A stretch of DNA of 64,000 nt from Rhodococcus opacus. Lineage in GTDB: Bacteria > Actinomycetota > Actinomycetes > Mycobacteriales > Mycobacteriaceae. Below, piece after piece: positions 8,088-15,531 of this stretch (the stretch's first letter is position 1; each line of letters starts with the position of its first letter). Below the pieces are notes generated by a model. That model saw only the letters and a program-made list of their open reading frames with translations. It searched no databases and was not told where the DNA came from. The stretch is from the NCBI RefSeq assembly GCF_012396235.1, contig NZ_JAAXPA010000012.1, forward strand, positions 124,001-188,000. Reading direction: 5' to 3'. The position numbers and the translations under genes are program-made.

Positions 8088-9557
8088 TTACCGAATCCTG
8101 GTGGCGATGCGTAGGTCGCGGAACGTGGCCGTTCCCTCACCTGCGAACAATCCGAAGCCGCCGGCGGTGCGGTCGTAGATTCTGGCGCTGACCGCCACCT
8201 GCTGGTCGATAACCGCGACCATGAGGGATCCGTCCATGACGATGTCGATGGTGTGCTCGCCCGGTTCGAGGGTGCACGGCCGTTCGAGTTCCACCTGGAA
8301 CGGAACATCGCCGGAGATCTCCCACTGCATCTCGCCGGTCACGCGGCGCGGCCACCGGTCTACGACGGCGCGGGAGCGACGTGGCTCCAGGCGCAGAATG
8401 TAGCAATTGTCTCCGTCGGCGCTGCTGCGGAACACGATCCCGCATTCGGTCGTATTCGCCGCGATATCGACAGTGACGCTCGCGTACGCGGTCGCAGGGA
8501 TCGGCGCCTCGGACACGACGCATGCGTAGCCGTCAGGAGCGGAGAGCGTCACCTCGGCATCGGTCGTATACCTTGTGCCCGTGGCAGTGTCGACGAGTGC
8601 ACTTGCGTGCGGGATGTCGAAGCTCGCCCGTAGCTCGGAAGGGATGTCGAACGCGAGGCTGCCGTCCGGGCGTTGCGTTGACTCGAGAACTGACATGGTT
8701 CCAGCCCATTGGTAGGGCCCGTCGTCGCATGATCCTTCTTTCGACGCGATCCATCCGCAGAAGAACCGTCGATCGCCATGCCCGACGCTCTTGGACGCGT
8801 AGAAAGCTCGACCATCGATCGTGTCGTGTTCGGGTGTAATCCACGGACCGTCGACCGTTCTTGCCATCCTGTATCGGGTGGTAAACGACTCCGAGAATTC
8901 GGAGTACACCAGATACCACCAGTCCCCCCAAGGGAACACGTCCGGACACTCGTGCGTGACGTATCTCCGCGGATCCCAGAAGGCTTCGACCGGTCGCCAC
9001 GTCATCAGGTCGTCGGACTGCATCTGCGCGATGACCCCGCGGCGACGCCGTGGGCCTGCCGCGTGGCGCGCCGCGAGGAGCATCCTCCAGGGCTGCCCTT
9101 CTGCCGCCTTGAAGACGAAAGGATCTCTCCAGTCGCCGGCCTCGTAACCCTCCGTCGCCCCGAACGACAATTCGGGATGCTTGACCCAGGAGGTCAAGCC
9201 ATCGCGACTCGTCGCGTGCATGACGATCTGGAGAGGCGTCTCACCGTCTGGCCCGACAATCCGCGGGTTGTGGCCGGTGTAGAAAAGGTGGTCCGTTCCA
9301 TCCGGACCGGTAACAACCGAGCCCGTGTATGCGTTGAAGTCGGGCGCATCCGGTTCTCCCGCAGGAATCGCGGTTCCCCGGTCGGTGAACGTGACGAAGT
9401 CTCTGGTGGTCACTACGTCCCATGCCGACCCCGCCTCGGGGTCATCCCGAACCTCGCGAAGGTAGAAGAGCCAGAACTCGCCATCGCGCTCGAAGGGAAT
9501 GACATCGCCCACCCAGGCGTTGTCCGGCTGGAAGAACACAGGTTGTGAAGTCTCCAC
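8088..9557 (-). CDS. GH32-like glycosidase, divergent, first gene of the fructoside operon
   Basis: A 489-residue cytoplasmic protein with the GH32/GH68 five-bladed propeller. Near the N-terminus, where WINDPNG is expected, it has NAWVGDVIPFER with Asp18 in the nucleophile position. Later come GDWRDPFVF (stabiliser) and THECPDVFPWGDWWYLVYS (acid/base Glu). The C-terminal ~150 residues form a beta-sandwich with FRSSADGDNCYILRLEP and FGLFAGEGTATFRDL, typical of GH32 C-domains. There is no signal peptide. The GTG start at 9557 is supported by an AGGAAGG ribosome binding site 6 bp upstream. It heads the operon just below the LacI operator at 9571. It belongs to a GH32 branch with a changed first motif, so its specificity may differ from the other GH32 here, for example levan- or inulin-derived di/trisaccharides. 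Confidence 0.85.
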   Translation of the reverse strand: METSQPVFFQPDNAWVGDVIPFERDGEFWLFYLREVRDDPEAGSAWDVVTTRDFVTFTDRGTAIPAGEPDAPDFNAYTGSVVTGPDGTDHLFYTGHNPRIVGPDGETPLQIVMHATSRDGLTSWVKHPELSFGATEGYEAGDWRDPFVFKAAEGQPWRMLLAARHAAGPRRRRGVIAQMQSDDLMTWRPVEAFWDPRRYVTHECPDVFPWGDWWYLVYSEFSESFTTRYRMARTVDGPWITPEHDTIDGRAFYASKSVGHGDRRFFCGWIASKEGSCDDGPYQWAGTMSVLESTQRPDGSLAFDIPSELRASFDIPHASALVDTATGTRYTTDAEVTLSAPDGYACVVSEAPIPATAYASVTVDIAANTTECGIVFRSSADGDNCYILRLEPRRSRAVVDRWPRRVTGEMQWEISGDVPFQVELERPCTLEPGEHTIDIVMDGSLMVAVIDQQVAVSARIYDRTAGGFGLFAGEGTATFRDLRIATRIR

Positions 9558-9570
9558 TGATTACCTTCCT

Positions 9571-9586
9571 GGTTAAACGGTTGAAC
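9571..9586. promoter_or_regulatory. LacI-type operator O1
   Basis: GGTTAAACGGTTGAAC, a pseudo-palindrome around a central CG. It matches the reverse complement of the site at 9614-9629 at 13 of 16 positions. It lies between the predicted transcription start and the ribosome binding site of the GH32 gene starting at 9557, where a repressor would block elongation or initiation. The presumed binder is the LacI-family protein encoded at 3759-4850. Confidence 0.65.
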
Positions 9587-9602
9587 AGTGACTCTAGTCA
9601 CA
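9587..9602. promoter_or_regulatory. CRP/GlxR-like site
   Basis: AGTGACTCTAGTCACA matches the half-sites of the actinobacterial cAMP-receptor/GlxR consensus (TGTGA-N6-TCACA) except for the first base, though the central TA step is absent. It sits between the two LacI-type operators and overlaps the predicted -10 box, so binding would be expected to repress. This would add carbon catabolite control to substrate-specific repression. Confidence 0.5.
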
Positions 9603-9619
9603 GGCACCAGAATGTTCAA
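9591..9619 (-). promoter_or_regulatory. predicted promoter of the fructoside operon
   Basis: Reading leftward, TTGAAC (complement of 9614-9619) and TAGAGT (complement of 9591-9596) are spaced by 17 bp, each matching sigma-70 consensus boxes at 4 of 6 positions. The -35 box lies inside operator O2 and the -10 box inside the CRP-like site. O1 lies immediately downstream. No competing promoter is evident between here and the GTG start at 9557. Confidence 0.45.
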
Positions 9620-9629
9620 GCGGTTAATC
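9614..9629. promoter_or_regulatory. LacI-type operator O2
   Basis: GTTCAAGCGGTTAATC, an inverted near-copy of O1 (13 of 16 identical after reverse complement). The centres are 43 bp apart, about four helical turns, so one tetramer or two dimers could bind on the same DNA face. It overlaps the predicted -35 box. Confidence 0.65.
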
Positions 9630-9679
9630 AGCCGATCATGATCGCGCGCTGGCAGTCGGCCAAGTGCCACATGGGGGCG

Positions 9680-10530
9680 GAGCGTGTCCGCATCTCGGGC
9701 TCTTCAGACGAAGTTGCTGACCGCACGAGAATGACCGAGCTGTACCGCCACGGCCATGCCGCATCCGATCGATGCGCCGTCAACGGGGGATTGTCGACGG
9801 CGCACGAGTTGTCACTGAGGTTGGTTCCGGATGCGCTGTGGGAGATGGTCGAACCGTTGACTCCGCCTTTTGTCGCCCGGCCGCAGGGAGGTGGCAGTGC
9901 GCCGGCCGATGACCGGGCGGTGTTCACCGAGATCGTGTACGTGCTCACCAGCGGATGTGCGTGGCGGCACCTGCCGCCCTCCTTCGGGGTGACCGTGCCG
10001 ACCGCGCATCGACGGTTCAGTGCCTGGGTGCGGGATGGGGGTTCGAGAAACTGCATCGCGAGGTGCTCGATCGGCTCGGTAGCGCGGGCGAACTCGACTG
10101 GACGGCAGCGATCCTGGATGCGGCAAGCATTCGGGCGAAAAAGGGGGATCACTGACCGGCCCCAGCCCGGTCGACCGCGGCAAGAAGGGATCGAAGATCC
10201 ACGTCCTGTCCGAAACGAATGGAATCCCACTGGTCGTGGGTGTGACCGGGGCGAACACCCACGACAGCACGATGCTGCAACCGATGGTGGCAGCGATTCC
10301 GGCAACGAAGTCCAGGCGCGGACCACGGCGCCGCAAGCCGGGAAGGCTTCGCGCCGACAAGGGCTACGACTACGACATTCACCGACGGTGGCTGCGCGAA
10401 CGAGGCCTGGCTCACCGGCTACCGGCGCATAACCATTCGCTACGAACGCCACGGCGAACACTTCGCCGGCTTCCTCCACCTCGCCGCGGCACTCACCTGC
10501 TTCAAGAAACTGCCCACATGAGACACGCTC
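9680..10530 (+). mobile_element. IS5-family insertion sequence (about 0.85 kb), defective
   Basis: Terminal inverted repeats are visible: GAGCGTGTC at 9680-9688 and its complement GACACGCTC at 10522-10530, with partial similarity continuing inward. Between them lies a transposase gene disrupted by frameshifts. Size and gene match IS5-family (IS427-like) elements. No target-site duplication is seen: the base order left of 9680 and right of 10530 do not correspond. The right end directly abuts half of a chromosomal hairpin repeat (10531-10546), implying loss of DNA on the left side after insertion. Confidence 0.65.
9731..10521 (+). pseudogene. IS5-family transposase, frameshifted
   Basis: Transposase spread over three frames. 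The first part contains LVPDALWEMVEPLTPPF and VLTSGCAWRHLPPSFGVTVP, the N-terminal IS5 domain. After the G-run near 10035 the frame changes to FEKLHREVLDRLGSAGELDW and LDAASIRAKKG, with the first catalytic Asp. After AAAAAGGGGG near 10138 it changes again to KKGSKIHVLSETNGIPLVVG, GANTHDSTMLQPM and ADKGYDYDIHRRWL. The C-terminus YERHGEHFAGFLHLAAALT ends at 10519-10521. Both shifts are of the same sense and lie in homopolymer G tracts. The second could be a programmed -1 site, as used by some IS5 relatives, but the first has no such precedent, so the gene is treated as inactive. Confidence 0.75.
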
Positions 10531-10546
10531 TAAGTACTCACGGGTG
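10531..10546. repeat. right half of a chromosomal hairpin repeat, truncated by the IS
   Basis: TAAGTACTCACGGGTG is identical to the right arm of the hairpin downstream of leuS (25402-25417) and nearly so to the one at 38520. Its left arm is absent and replaced by the IS end. As in other copies, the TGA stop of the adjoining leftward gene (10538-10540) falls inside the arm. Confidence 0.65.
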
Positions 10547-12112
10547 CAGGGACGCGTGCATCAGGTAGACGTTGTAGCTGTCCCACTCGGAGATCGTGAA
10601 ATACAGATCCTTGTCCGTCGACCACGGATGCATGAAGCCGCCGTAGGCCATCGGGTAGTCGGCCGTGTCGACGAGCGTCGCGCCGGCCGACCACGCACCC
10701 TGCGGGCTCGACGACCGCCGCAGGATGATCGAGCCGCCGACGGGCTCGAGGTAGCTCATCAGCCATTTTCCCGCGGCCGCGTCGTAGCGGACGGACAGTT
10801 CGCTGGCCACCCCACCGACGATGGGGGTCGCGAGGTGCTGGGACACCGGGGTCCACGTGCCGTCCGACCAGTACTGGTACGACGTGGTGTTGAGGACCTG
10901 ATCGACCGGCACCCGGGCCAGGCCGATGGTGCCGATCCGCCCGTTGGGGGTGCCGAACATGTACACGTAGTCGCCCTGCGGCACCATCGCGGACACCTGG
11001 AATCGGGCGCCGAAGATGTTGTCCCACTTGGCGTGCTGGTCCTTCGTCCAGGTCTGCCCGTTGTCGTCGGAGTAGGCGATGCCGCCGTAGTTCGTGTACC
11101 ACATGCCGGGGACCATGCTCCAGCGCTTCACCGACATGTAGCTGAGGTACTGACGGTCACCGATCGCGAACCCCGACGTGGGGATGGTGGTGGTCTCGAA
11201 GTTGTTGATGTGCCTGCTGTCGATGATCTCGGCGGCATGGCACCGGCTGTCCTGGACCATGCTGTCGATGGTCATGCCGTCCGACAGGTCGGTGTCGGTG
11301 CTGTGGCCGAGAACGTTGCTCCGCCAGTCCTCGCCGAACGCGCCGGGCGGAGCCCAGTCCTTGCCGAACGTGTCGCCGAACGCGACCGCGACCTCGCCCG
11401 GCTTCGTCTCCCAGGTGATGCCGAGGTCGGTGCCGTCGACCTGCCAGCGCTTGTCCGTGCGGTTTTCCGAACCGCGGCCCGTCAGTTGCGACACCAGCCG
11501 GACATCGCCGACCTCCGGCTTCGCCACGGGTGCGGTGAGGAAACCCCGTTCGGCCGGGTTGATCTGGACGGGCGGCGCCGGCTGCGGTTCGGGTCCGGGG
11601 CCGCCGGGAACGGGGATGGGAATGGTTTCGGGACGCGGATCGATGGAGATCTTGGGTATGGGCAGCGCACTCGAGCCGGACGAACCCGACGACCCCGCAG
11701 AGCCGGAAGAGCCTGCGGAACCGGAAGAGCCTGCGGAACCGGAAGAGCCGGGATCGGTCTCCGGTTCGTCGACCGGATCGGTGAGGTCGGGGCACGGGTC
11801 CGCGCACGGGTCGGCGGGAAGGTCCTGGGCGACACGCGTCTGGTCGGCGGTCGGTCCGGGGACCGGCACGGGCACGAAGTCGGGGTACGGGATCGGGATG
11901 CTCACGGCCGGGGGAATGGGCGGAAGCAGTGGGCCGCCGCCCGGACTCGGCGGTTCCTTCGCCGGGTTGAAACCGGTCTCGCCGCACGCGTTCACGGGCA
12001 GCCACGGAGTGGTTTCGGCCGCGGCGGGGGCAGCGGTGAAGCCGATCGTCGCGGCCACGACGGCGGCGACGCACAGCGGCACTCCGGCCACAGACCATGA
12101 CTTCTCGACCAC
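10538..12112 (-). CDS. secreted DUF4185-domain protein
   Basis: A 524-residue exported protein. The GTG at 12112 is preferred: it follows a GGAGGGG ribosome binding site and gives VVEKSWSVAGVPLCVAAVVA leading to a signal peptide with cleavage near APAAAE. The first half is low complexity: Pro-rich (IPIPYPDFVPVPVPGP), a Ser/Gly tandem stretch (GSSGSAGSSGSAGSSG), then more Pro. The second half (from about residue 240) is the DUF4185 beta-propeller-like domain with VAVAFGDTFGKDWAPPG, MWYTNYGGIAYSDDNGQTW and FMHPWSTDKDLYFTISEWDS. DUF4185 proteins are related to glycosidase-fold propellers and occur as cell-envelope proteins in mycobacteria; the substrate is unknown. The Pro/Ser-Gly segment probably spans the cell wall. 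The stop codon lies in a hairpin repeat arm. Confidence 0.8.
   Translation of the reverse strand: MVEKSWSVAGVPLCVAAVVAATIGFTAAPAAAETTPWLPVNACGETGFNPAKEPPSPGGGPLLPPIPPAVSIPIPYPDFVPVPVPGPTADQTRVAQDLPADPCADPCPDLTDPVDEPETDPGSSGSAGSSGSAGSSGSAGSSGSSGSSALPIPKISIDPRPETIPIPVPGGPGPEPQPAPPVQINPAERGFLTAPVAKPEVGDVRLVSQLTGRGSENRTDKRWQVDGTDLGITWETKPGEVAVAFGDTFGKDWAPPGAFGEDWRSNVLGHSTDTDLSDGMTIDSMVQDSRCHAAEIIDSRHINNFETTTIPTSGFAIGDRQYLSYMSVKRWSMVPGMWYTNYGGIAYSDDNGQTWTKDQHAKWDNIFGARFQVSAMVPQGDYVYMFGTPNGRIGTIGLARVPVDQVLNTTSYQYWSDGTWTPVSQHLATPIVGGVASELSVRYDAAAGKWLMSYLEPVGGSIILRRSSSPQGAWSAGATLVDTADYPMAYGGFMHPWSTDKDLYFTISEWDSYNVYLMHASLHP
11703..11750. repeat. 18-bp tandem repeat inside the DUF4185 gene
   Basis: CCGGAAGAGCCTGCGGAA is repeated about 2.7 times and encodes the Gly-Ser-Ser-Gly-Ser-Ala linker units on the opposite strand. 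Copy-number change would lengthen or shorten the linker by six residues without breaking the frame. Confidence 0.75.
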
Positions 12113-12305
12113 AGGACCCCTCCAGATCGGTGGTCGGAGTAATGGCGGACCGACCTGCACGTTCGGGTTGAAGATAACACCCGGCGGCGGCATCCTCAGC
12201 GCACGAGCCCGGCCCGTCCGGTCACAGTGCGGTCTCACTGTCGCGAGGGAAATTTCTTCGGGTGCGGGTGGAACCGGATCCGATTCCGCTGCGTCATACC
12301 TTCAT

Positions 12306-12722
12306 ATGGATCCTCTCGAGTATTCGTTCGGAACCGGTGCCGACGCCCCGACGGCGTGGACGTCACCCGCCGATCTCGACCTGGGGTCGTCCGGCGGTGT
12401 CGACGCCGTGCGCTTGGATTTCGACGGTGACGGCCTTCTCGACGACGCGATGTGGGATTCGGACGGCGACGGCGTGGCCGATCGGTCGGTGCTCGACTAC
12501 GACGCCGACGACGAGGCCCGCTACTTCACCGACCCGTCCGGCAACGGGACGTGGAATGTCGAGATGACGATGGCCGAGCCACCGGTGATCGCGGCGGTAC
12601 ACACGTGGCGCCCCGATCCGATGATCGGCGCCGCCGGGACCATTGACGTCAGGGCCGACGCCGGGCAAGGTGGGTTGGGATTTCAAACTAACCGAGTGTC
12701 CGATGAGGGGAACACACCATGA
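12306..12722 (+). CDS. conserved hypothetical protein, DUF6802-like, acidic DxDxDG repeats
   Basis: A 138-residue acidic protein starting MDPLEYSFGTGADAPTAWTS. Its centre has repeated calcium-binding-like loops (DFDGDGLLDDAMWDSDGDG, DYDADDEARYFTDP), similar to thrombospondin type-3 or EF-hand-like loops. This resembles the actinobacterial DUF6802 family. No signal peptide or membrane segment is visible. The stop codon overlaps the ATG of the thioesterase by 4 bp (ATGA), suggesting a two-gene transcript. It diverges from the DUF4185 gene with 193 bp between the starts. Function is unknown. Confidence 0.65.
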   Translation: MDPLEYSFGTGADAPTAWTSPADLDLGSSGGVDAVRLDFDGDGLLDDAMWDSDGDGVADRSVLDYDADDEARYFTDPSGNGTWNVEMTMAEPPVIAAVHTWRPDPMIGAAGTIDVRADAGQGGLGFQTNRVSDEGNTP

Positions 12723-13129
12723 CCGATCTGACGCGGGAGGCGGCGAGCGCCTTCGTCGCCGCTGCCGGCCTGGAACTCGACGAGGTGTCCGGGACGAAGG
12801 TCGTCGGCCACATCGACCTGTCCACCGACCACCACACACCCTGGGGCGTGGTGCACGGCGGCGTCTACACGACGGCGGTCGAATCGGCCGCGAGCATCGG
12901 CGCGAGTACCGCGGTCGCCGACCGTGGTGAGTTCGCGGTGGGCGTGCACAACGGCACCGACTTCCTGCGGGCCCGCACCGAGGGGCGGGTCGACGTGGTC
13001 GCGGTGCCCATCCAGCAGGGCCGGGTGCAGCAGTTGTGGTCGGTGGTGATCACCGCGACCGACACCGGGAAGGAGGTGGCTCGCGGTCAGGTCCGATTGC
13101 AGAACGTGCCCATGCCGGGGTCGAAATAG
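12719..13129 (+). CDS. PaaI-type hotdog thioesterase
   Basis: A 136-residue single hotdog domain of the PaaI/YdiI group that hydrolyses acyl- or aryl-CoA thioesters. The characteristic segment TPWGVVHGGVYTTAVESAAS contains the HGG motif, with Glu at the start of the long helix as likely catalytic residue, followed by DFLRARTEGRVDVVAVPIQQ and SVVITATDTGKEVARGQVRL. It usually works as a homotetramer in the cytosol. Translation is probably coupled to the DUF6802-like gene by ATGA overlap. The substrate cannot be inferred from neighbours. Confidence 0.88.
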   Translation: MTDLTREAASAFVAAAGLELDEVSGTKVVGHIDLSTDHHTPWGVVHGGVYTTAVESAASIGASTAVADRGEFAVGVHNGTDFLRARTEGRVDVVAVPIQQGRVQQLWSVVITATDTGKEVARGQVRLQNVPMPGSK

Positions 13130-13137
13130 CCCGGTTC

Positions 13138-14436
13138 TCAGGCAGGTTCGCGCCGGGAGTTGAGCAGGATGCCGAGCAGTCCGAGGCCGTAGGCCGCGCC
13201 ACCCGCGAGTACCAGTCCGAGTGATCGGCCGTCGGGGGCGATCACGAGGGAGGCCGCGGCGATCGACGCGATGAAGGCCACGTTGAACACCGTGTCCTGC
13301 AGCGCGAACACCTGTCCCCGGCGGTCGTCCTCGATCTCGATCTGCATCGCCGCGTCTCCGGTGAGTTTGATGGACTGCCCGGCGAATCCGAGGAGGAGCG
13401 CGCCGCACAGCAGCGACGCCTGCGTGAGGATCGCGACGAGCGTGCACTGCACGAGGAGGGCGAGAATCAGGCCGCCGACGATGGTGCGGGACCGTCCGAC
13501 GCGCGGGATCAGGAACGGTGTCGAGATCGCCGCCAGCAGCATGCCCGCGGCGGTGGCGCCGACCGCGACACCGAACCCGGCCAGACCGCCGGGCAGGGCG
13601 CTGACGGTGGCGGTGTCGCGGAGCACCAGAACCATGATCAGCGTGTTGACACCGAAAACGATCCGGTGCGTGCCTATTCCGATCATTGCGGTCGTCACGC
13701 CCGGTGACTGCCACACCGCGACCGCTCCGGTGCGTAGTCCGGCGGCGACGGCGCGGACCGCCCCATATGCGGGCTTCTCGTCGGCGTGCGGACCGAGGAG
13801 CCGATGGTGGAAGCGCGACGCCGCGAACGCGGCCACCGCGGAACCGCAGGCGGCTGCCGCGACGGCGATTCCCGAGCCGCGGTCGCCGGCGCCCACGAGG
13901 GAGATGATGGCGACCGATGTCGCGGCTCCGAGTGCGGCGAGGACAGAGCCCGTGGTGGCGAGCACCGAATTGGTGGCCACGAGCCAGGACCGGTGCACCA
14001 CTCGCGGCAGCGCCGCCGAGACTCCCGCGAGAACGAACCGGCTCACACCGATGGCGGCGAGGGCGAGGAGGAGGAGCGCGGACTCACCGGTCCCGGTCTC
14101 CAGCAATACGGCCGTCACCAGAATCAGCAGTCCGCGCAGAACATTCGCCCACAGCAGCACGGCGCGGCGATCCCAGCGGTCGAGGAGCGCGCCCGCGTAC
14201 GGTCCGATCACCGAGTACGGGAGCAGCAGTACCGCGAAACCGGCGGCGATCGTGACGGGATCCGTTGCGCGCTCCGGGTTGAACAGAATCGCGCCGCCGA
14301 GCGCGGTCTGGAACATGCCGTCGCCCAGCTGACTGGCGAATCGCACCGTCGCGAGACGGGCCAGCCCGGGCGACCGCCGGAGGGTGTACGCCGTTCTGCG
14401 CCACGCCTCGCGCCGGTCGCCGAGCTGTTTCGCCAT
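13138..14436 (-). CDS. MFS transporter (Rv0037c-like)
   Basis: A 432-residue integral membrane protein with about 12 hydrophobic segments. The loop VIGPYAGALLDRWDRRAVLLW is the MFS motif A between helices 2 and 3. Substrate is unknown; the type resembles the MFS_3/enterobactin-exporter group. Its closeness to yqgE and leuS mirrors Rv0037c in M. tuberculosis. It is convergent with the thioesterase gene (8 bp apart) and lies 10 bp downstream of the epimerase gene, so it may be co-transcribed with the latter. Confidence 0.85.
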   Translation of the reverse strand: MAKQLGDRREAWRRTAYTLRRSPGLARLATVRFASQLGDGMFQTALGGAILFNPERATDPVTIAAGFAVLLLPYSVIGPYAGALLDRWDRRAVLLWANVLRGLLILVTAVLLETGTGESALLLLALAAIGVSRFVLAGVSAALPRVVHRSWLVATNSVLATTGSVLAALGAATSVAIISLVGAGDRGSGIAVAAAACGSAVAAFAASRFHHRLLGPHADEKPAYGAVRAVAAGLRTGAVAVWQSPGVTTAMIGIGTHRIVFGVNTLIMVLVLRDTATVSALPGGLAGFGVAVGATAAGMLLAAISTPFLIPRVGRSRTIVGGLILALLVQCTLVAILTQASLLCGALLLGFAGQSIKLTGDAAMQIEIEDDRRGQVFALQDTVFNVAFIASIAAASLVIAPDGRSLGLVLAGGAAYGLGLLGILLNSRREPA

Positions 14437-14446
14437 TCACAGGAGC

Positions 14447-15388
14447 CTATCCGGCGGCCGCGACCGACCTGTCCTGCCACCACCGGACGGTCTCCTCGGC
14501 GGCCCGGTCCAGTGGCGTCGGGGTCAGTCCGAGCCGGGCCTCGCTCTCGGACGAGTCCATCACGAACGGCTCCTCGAACTGGTACAGCATCTCGGCCAGC
14601 TCGCGGCTGCCCTGGTGCACGAGCCCGCCGCCGCGGATCACCCAGCCGGGCAGGGTGCCCACCTTCGGGACGGGAACCCCGCCGGCCTTCGCGTAGGCCT
14701 CGACCATCTGCCGCTGGGTGACGGCCGGGACGGTCGGTGCGTGCAGCACCGAGTTCCACAGCGCACGGTCGTGGGCGGCGACGATCATCGCGGCCGCGAA
14801 GTCGGGAACGTACGTGAACGAGTGGGGCAGGTCGGCGGAACCGAGGACGCGCATCGTCTTGCCCGCGAGGACGACGGGCACCATGCGCTCGCCGGCGTGC
14901 GCGTTCAGCACCTGCGGTCCGAAGAAGTCGGACGCGACGACGCTCACGGTGGGGGTCGAGGACTCGGCGCGGGCCTTCAGCAGCCGGGTCCGGACGCCGC
15001 GCTTACCGGAGTCGGCCGACCGCGGGGTGTGCTCGGTCATCGGCTGCTGCGACGTGTCGTACGAGTAGAGGCTCTCGGGGAACACGACGACGGCGCCCAC
15101 GTGGCCGGCGGCCTCGAGCACGGTCTGCTCGGCGGCGGGGAGTTCGCGCTCCCACGCGTCGGCGCTGTAGGCGGCGTGGATGCAGTGGTAGACGGCGACT
15201 GCTCCGTCGAATGCCTCACGCAGCGCGTGGGCGTCGGAGACGTCGACCTTCCGCCGCTCGATCAGGGGATGGTCCGGGCCGCTGCCCGAGCGGGTGAGGA
15301 CCCGCACCTGCCGTCCCTGTTCGGCGAGCTGCAGGGCGACGGTCCAGCCGACGGGTCCCGCTCCGGTGACGATCTCGATGTTCGACAT
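14447..15388 (-). CDS. NAD(P)-dependent epimerase/reductase, atypical SDR
   Basis: A 313-residue extended/atypical short-chain dehydrogenase. The start MSNIEIVTGAGPVGWTVALQ at 15388 places a Rossmann GAGPVG motif at residues 9-14; the longer frame upstream runs into the operator region. A candidate catalytic Tyr occurs in FPESLYSYDT. Domains match NAD-dependent epimerase/dehydratase proteins. It is divergent from the TetR gene at 15532, and the shared intergenic region carries two identical-type palindromes, so it is probably repressed by that regulator. The substrate is unknown; such pairs often act on xenobiotics or aldehydes. Confidence 0.8.
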   Translation of the reverse strand: MSNIEIVTGAGPVGWTVALQLAEQGRQVRVLTRSGSGPDHPLIERRKVDVSDAHALREAFDGAVAVYHCIHAAYSADAWERELPAAEQTVLEAAGHVGAVVVFPESLYSYDTSQQPMTEHTPRSADSGKRGVRTRLLKARAESSTPTVSVVASDFFGPQVLNAHAGERMVPVVLAGKTMRVLGSADLPHSFTYVPDFAAAMIVAAHDRALWNSVLHAPTVPAVTQRQMVEAYAKAGGVPVPKVGTLPGWVIRGGGLVHQGSRELAEMLYQFEEPFVMDSSESEARLGLTPTPLDRAAEETVRWWQDRSVAAAG

Positions 15389-15422
15389 GTCCGCTCCTGC
15401 TGTGAGTCGATTTCGGCGATTC

Positions 15423-15437
15423 GAGAGCACTGCTCTC
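15423..15437. promoter_or_regulatory. TetR-type operator 1
   Basis: GAGAGCACTGCTCTC, a palindrome perfect apart from its central base, 35 bp upstream of the epimerase start codon. A near copy lies at 15476-15490. Confidence 0.7.
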
Positions 15438-15475
15438 TGTCTGATTCGAGAATGCTCCCGTTCGACCGCATTGTC

Positions 15476-15490
15476 AAGAGCAGTGCTCTC
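15476..15490. promoter_or_regulatory. TetR-type operator 2
   Basis: AAGAGCAGTGCTCTC, differing from operator 1 (in reverse complement) only at one outer base. The centres are 53 bp apart, five helical turns. It lies 42 bp upstream of the TetR start codon at 15532, consistent with divergent control and autoregulation. Confidence 0.7.
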
Positions 15491-15531
15491 GTTTGTTGAC
15501 ACCGCTCTCGGAAATTGCCACGCTGAACCCC

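Noticed and set aside
9588-9601. GTGACTCTAGTCAC read as an IS target or terminal repeat
   Set aside because: It is 79 bp away from the IS end at 9680, matches CRP half-sites and lies symmetrically between the LacI-type operators.
10544-12100. A 518-residue plus-strand open frame opposite the DUF4185 gene
   Set aside because: Low-complexity Arg/Gly-rich shadow. The opposite strand has a signal peptide, ribosome binding site and DUF4185 domain.
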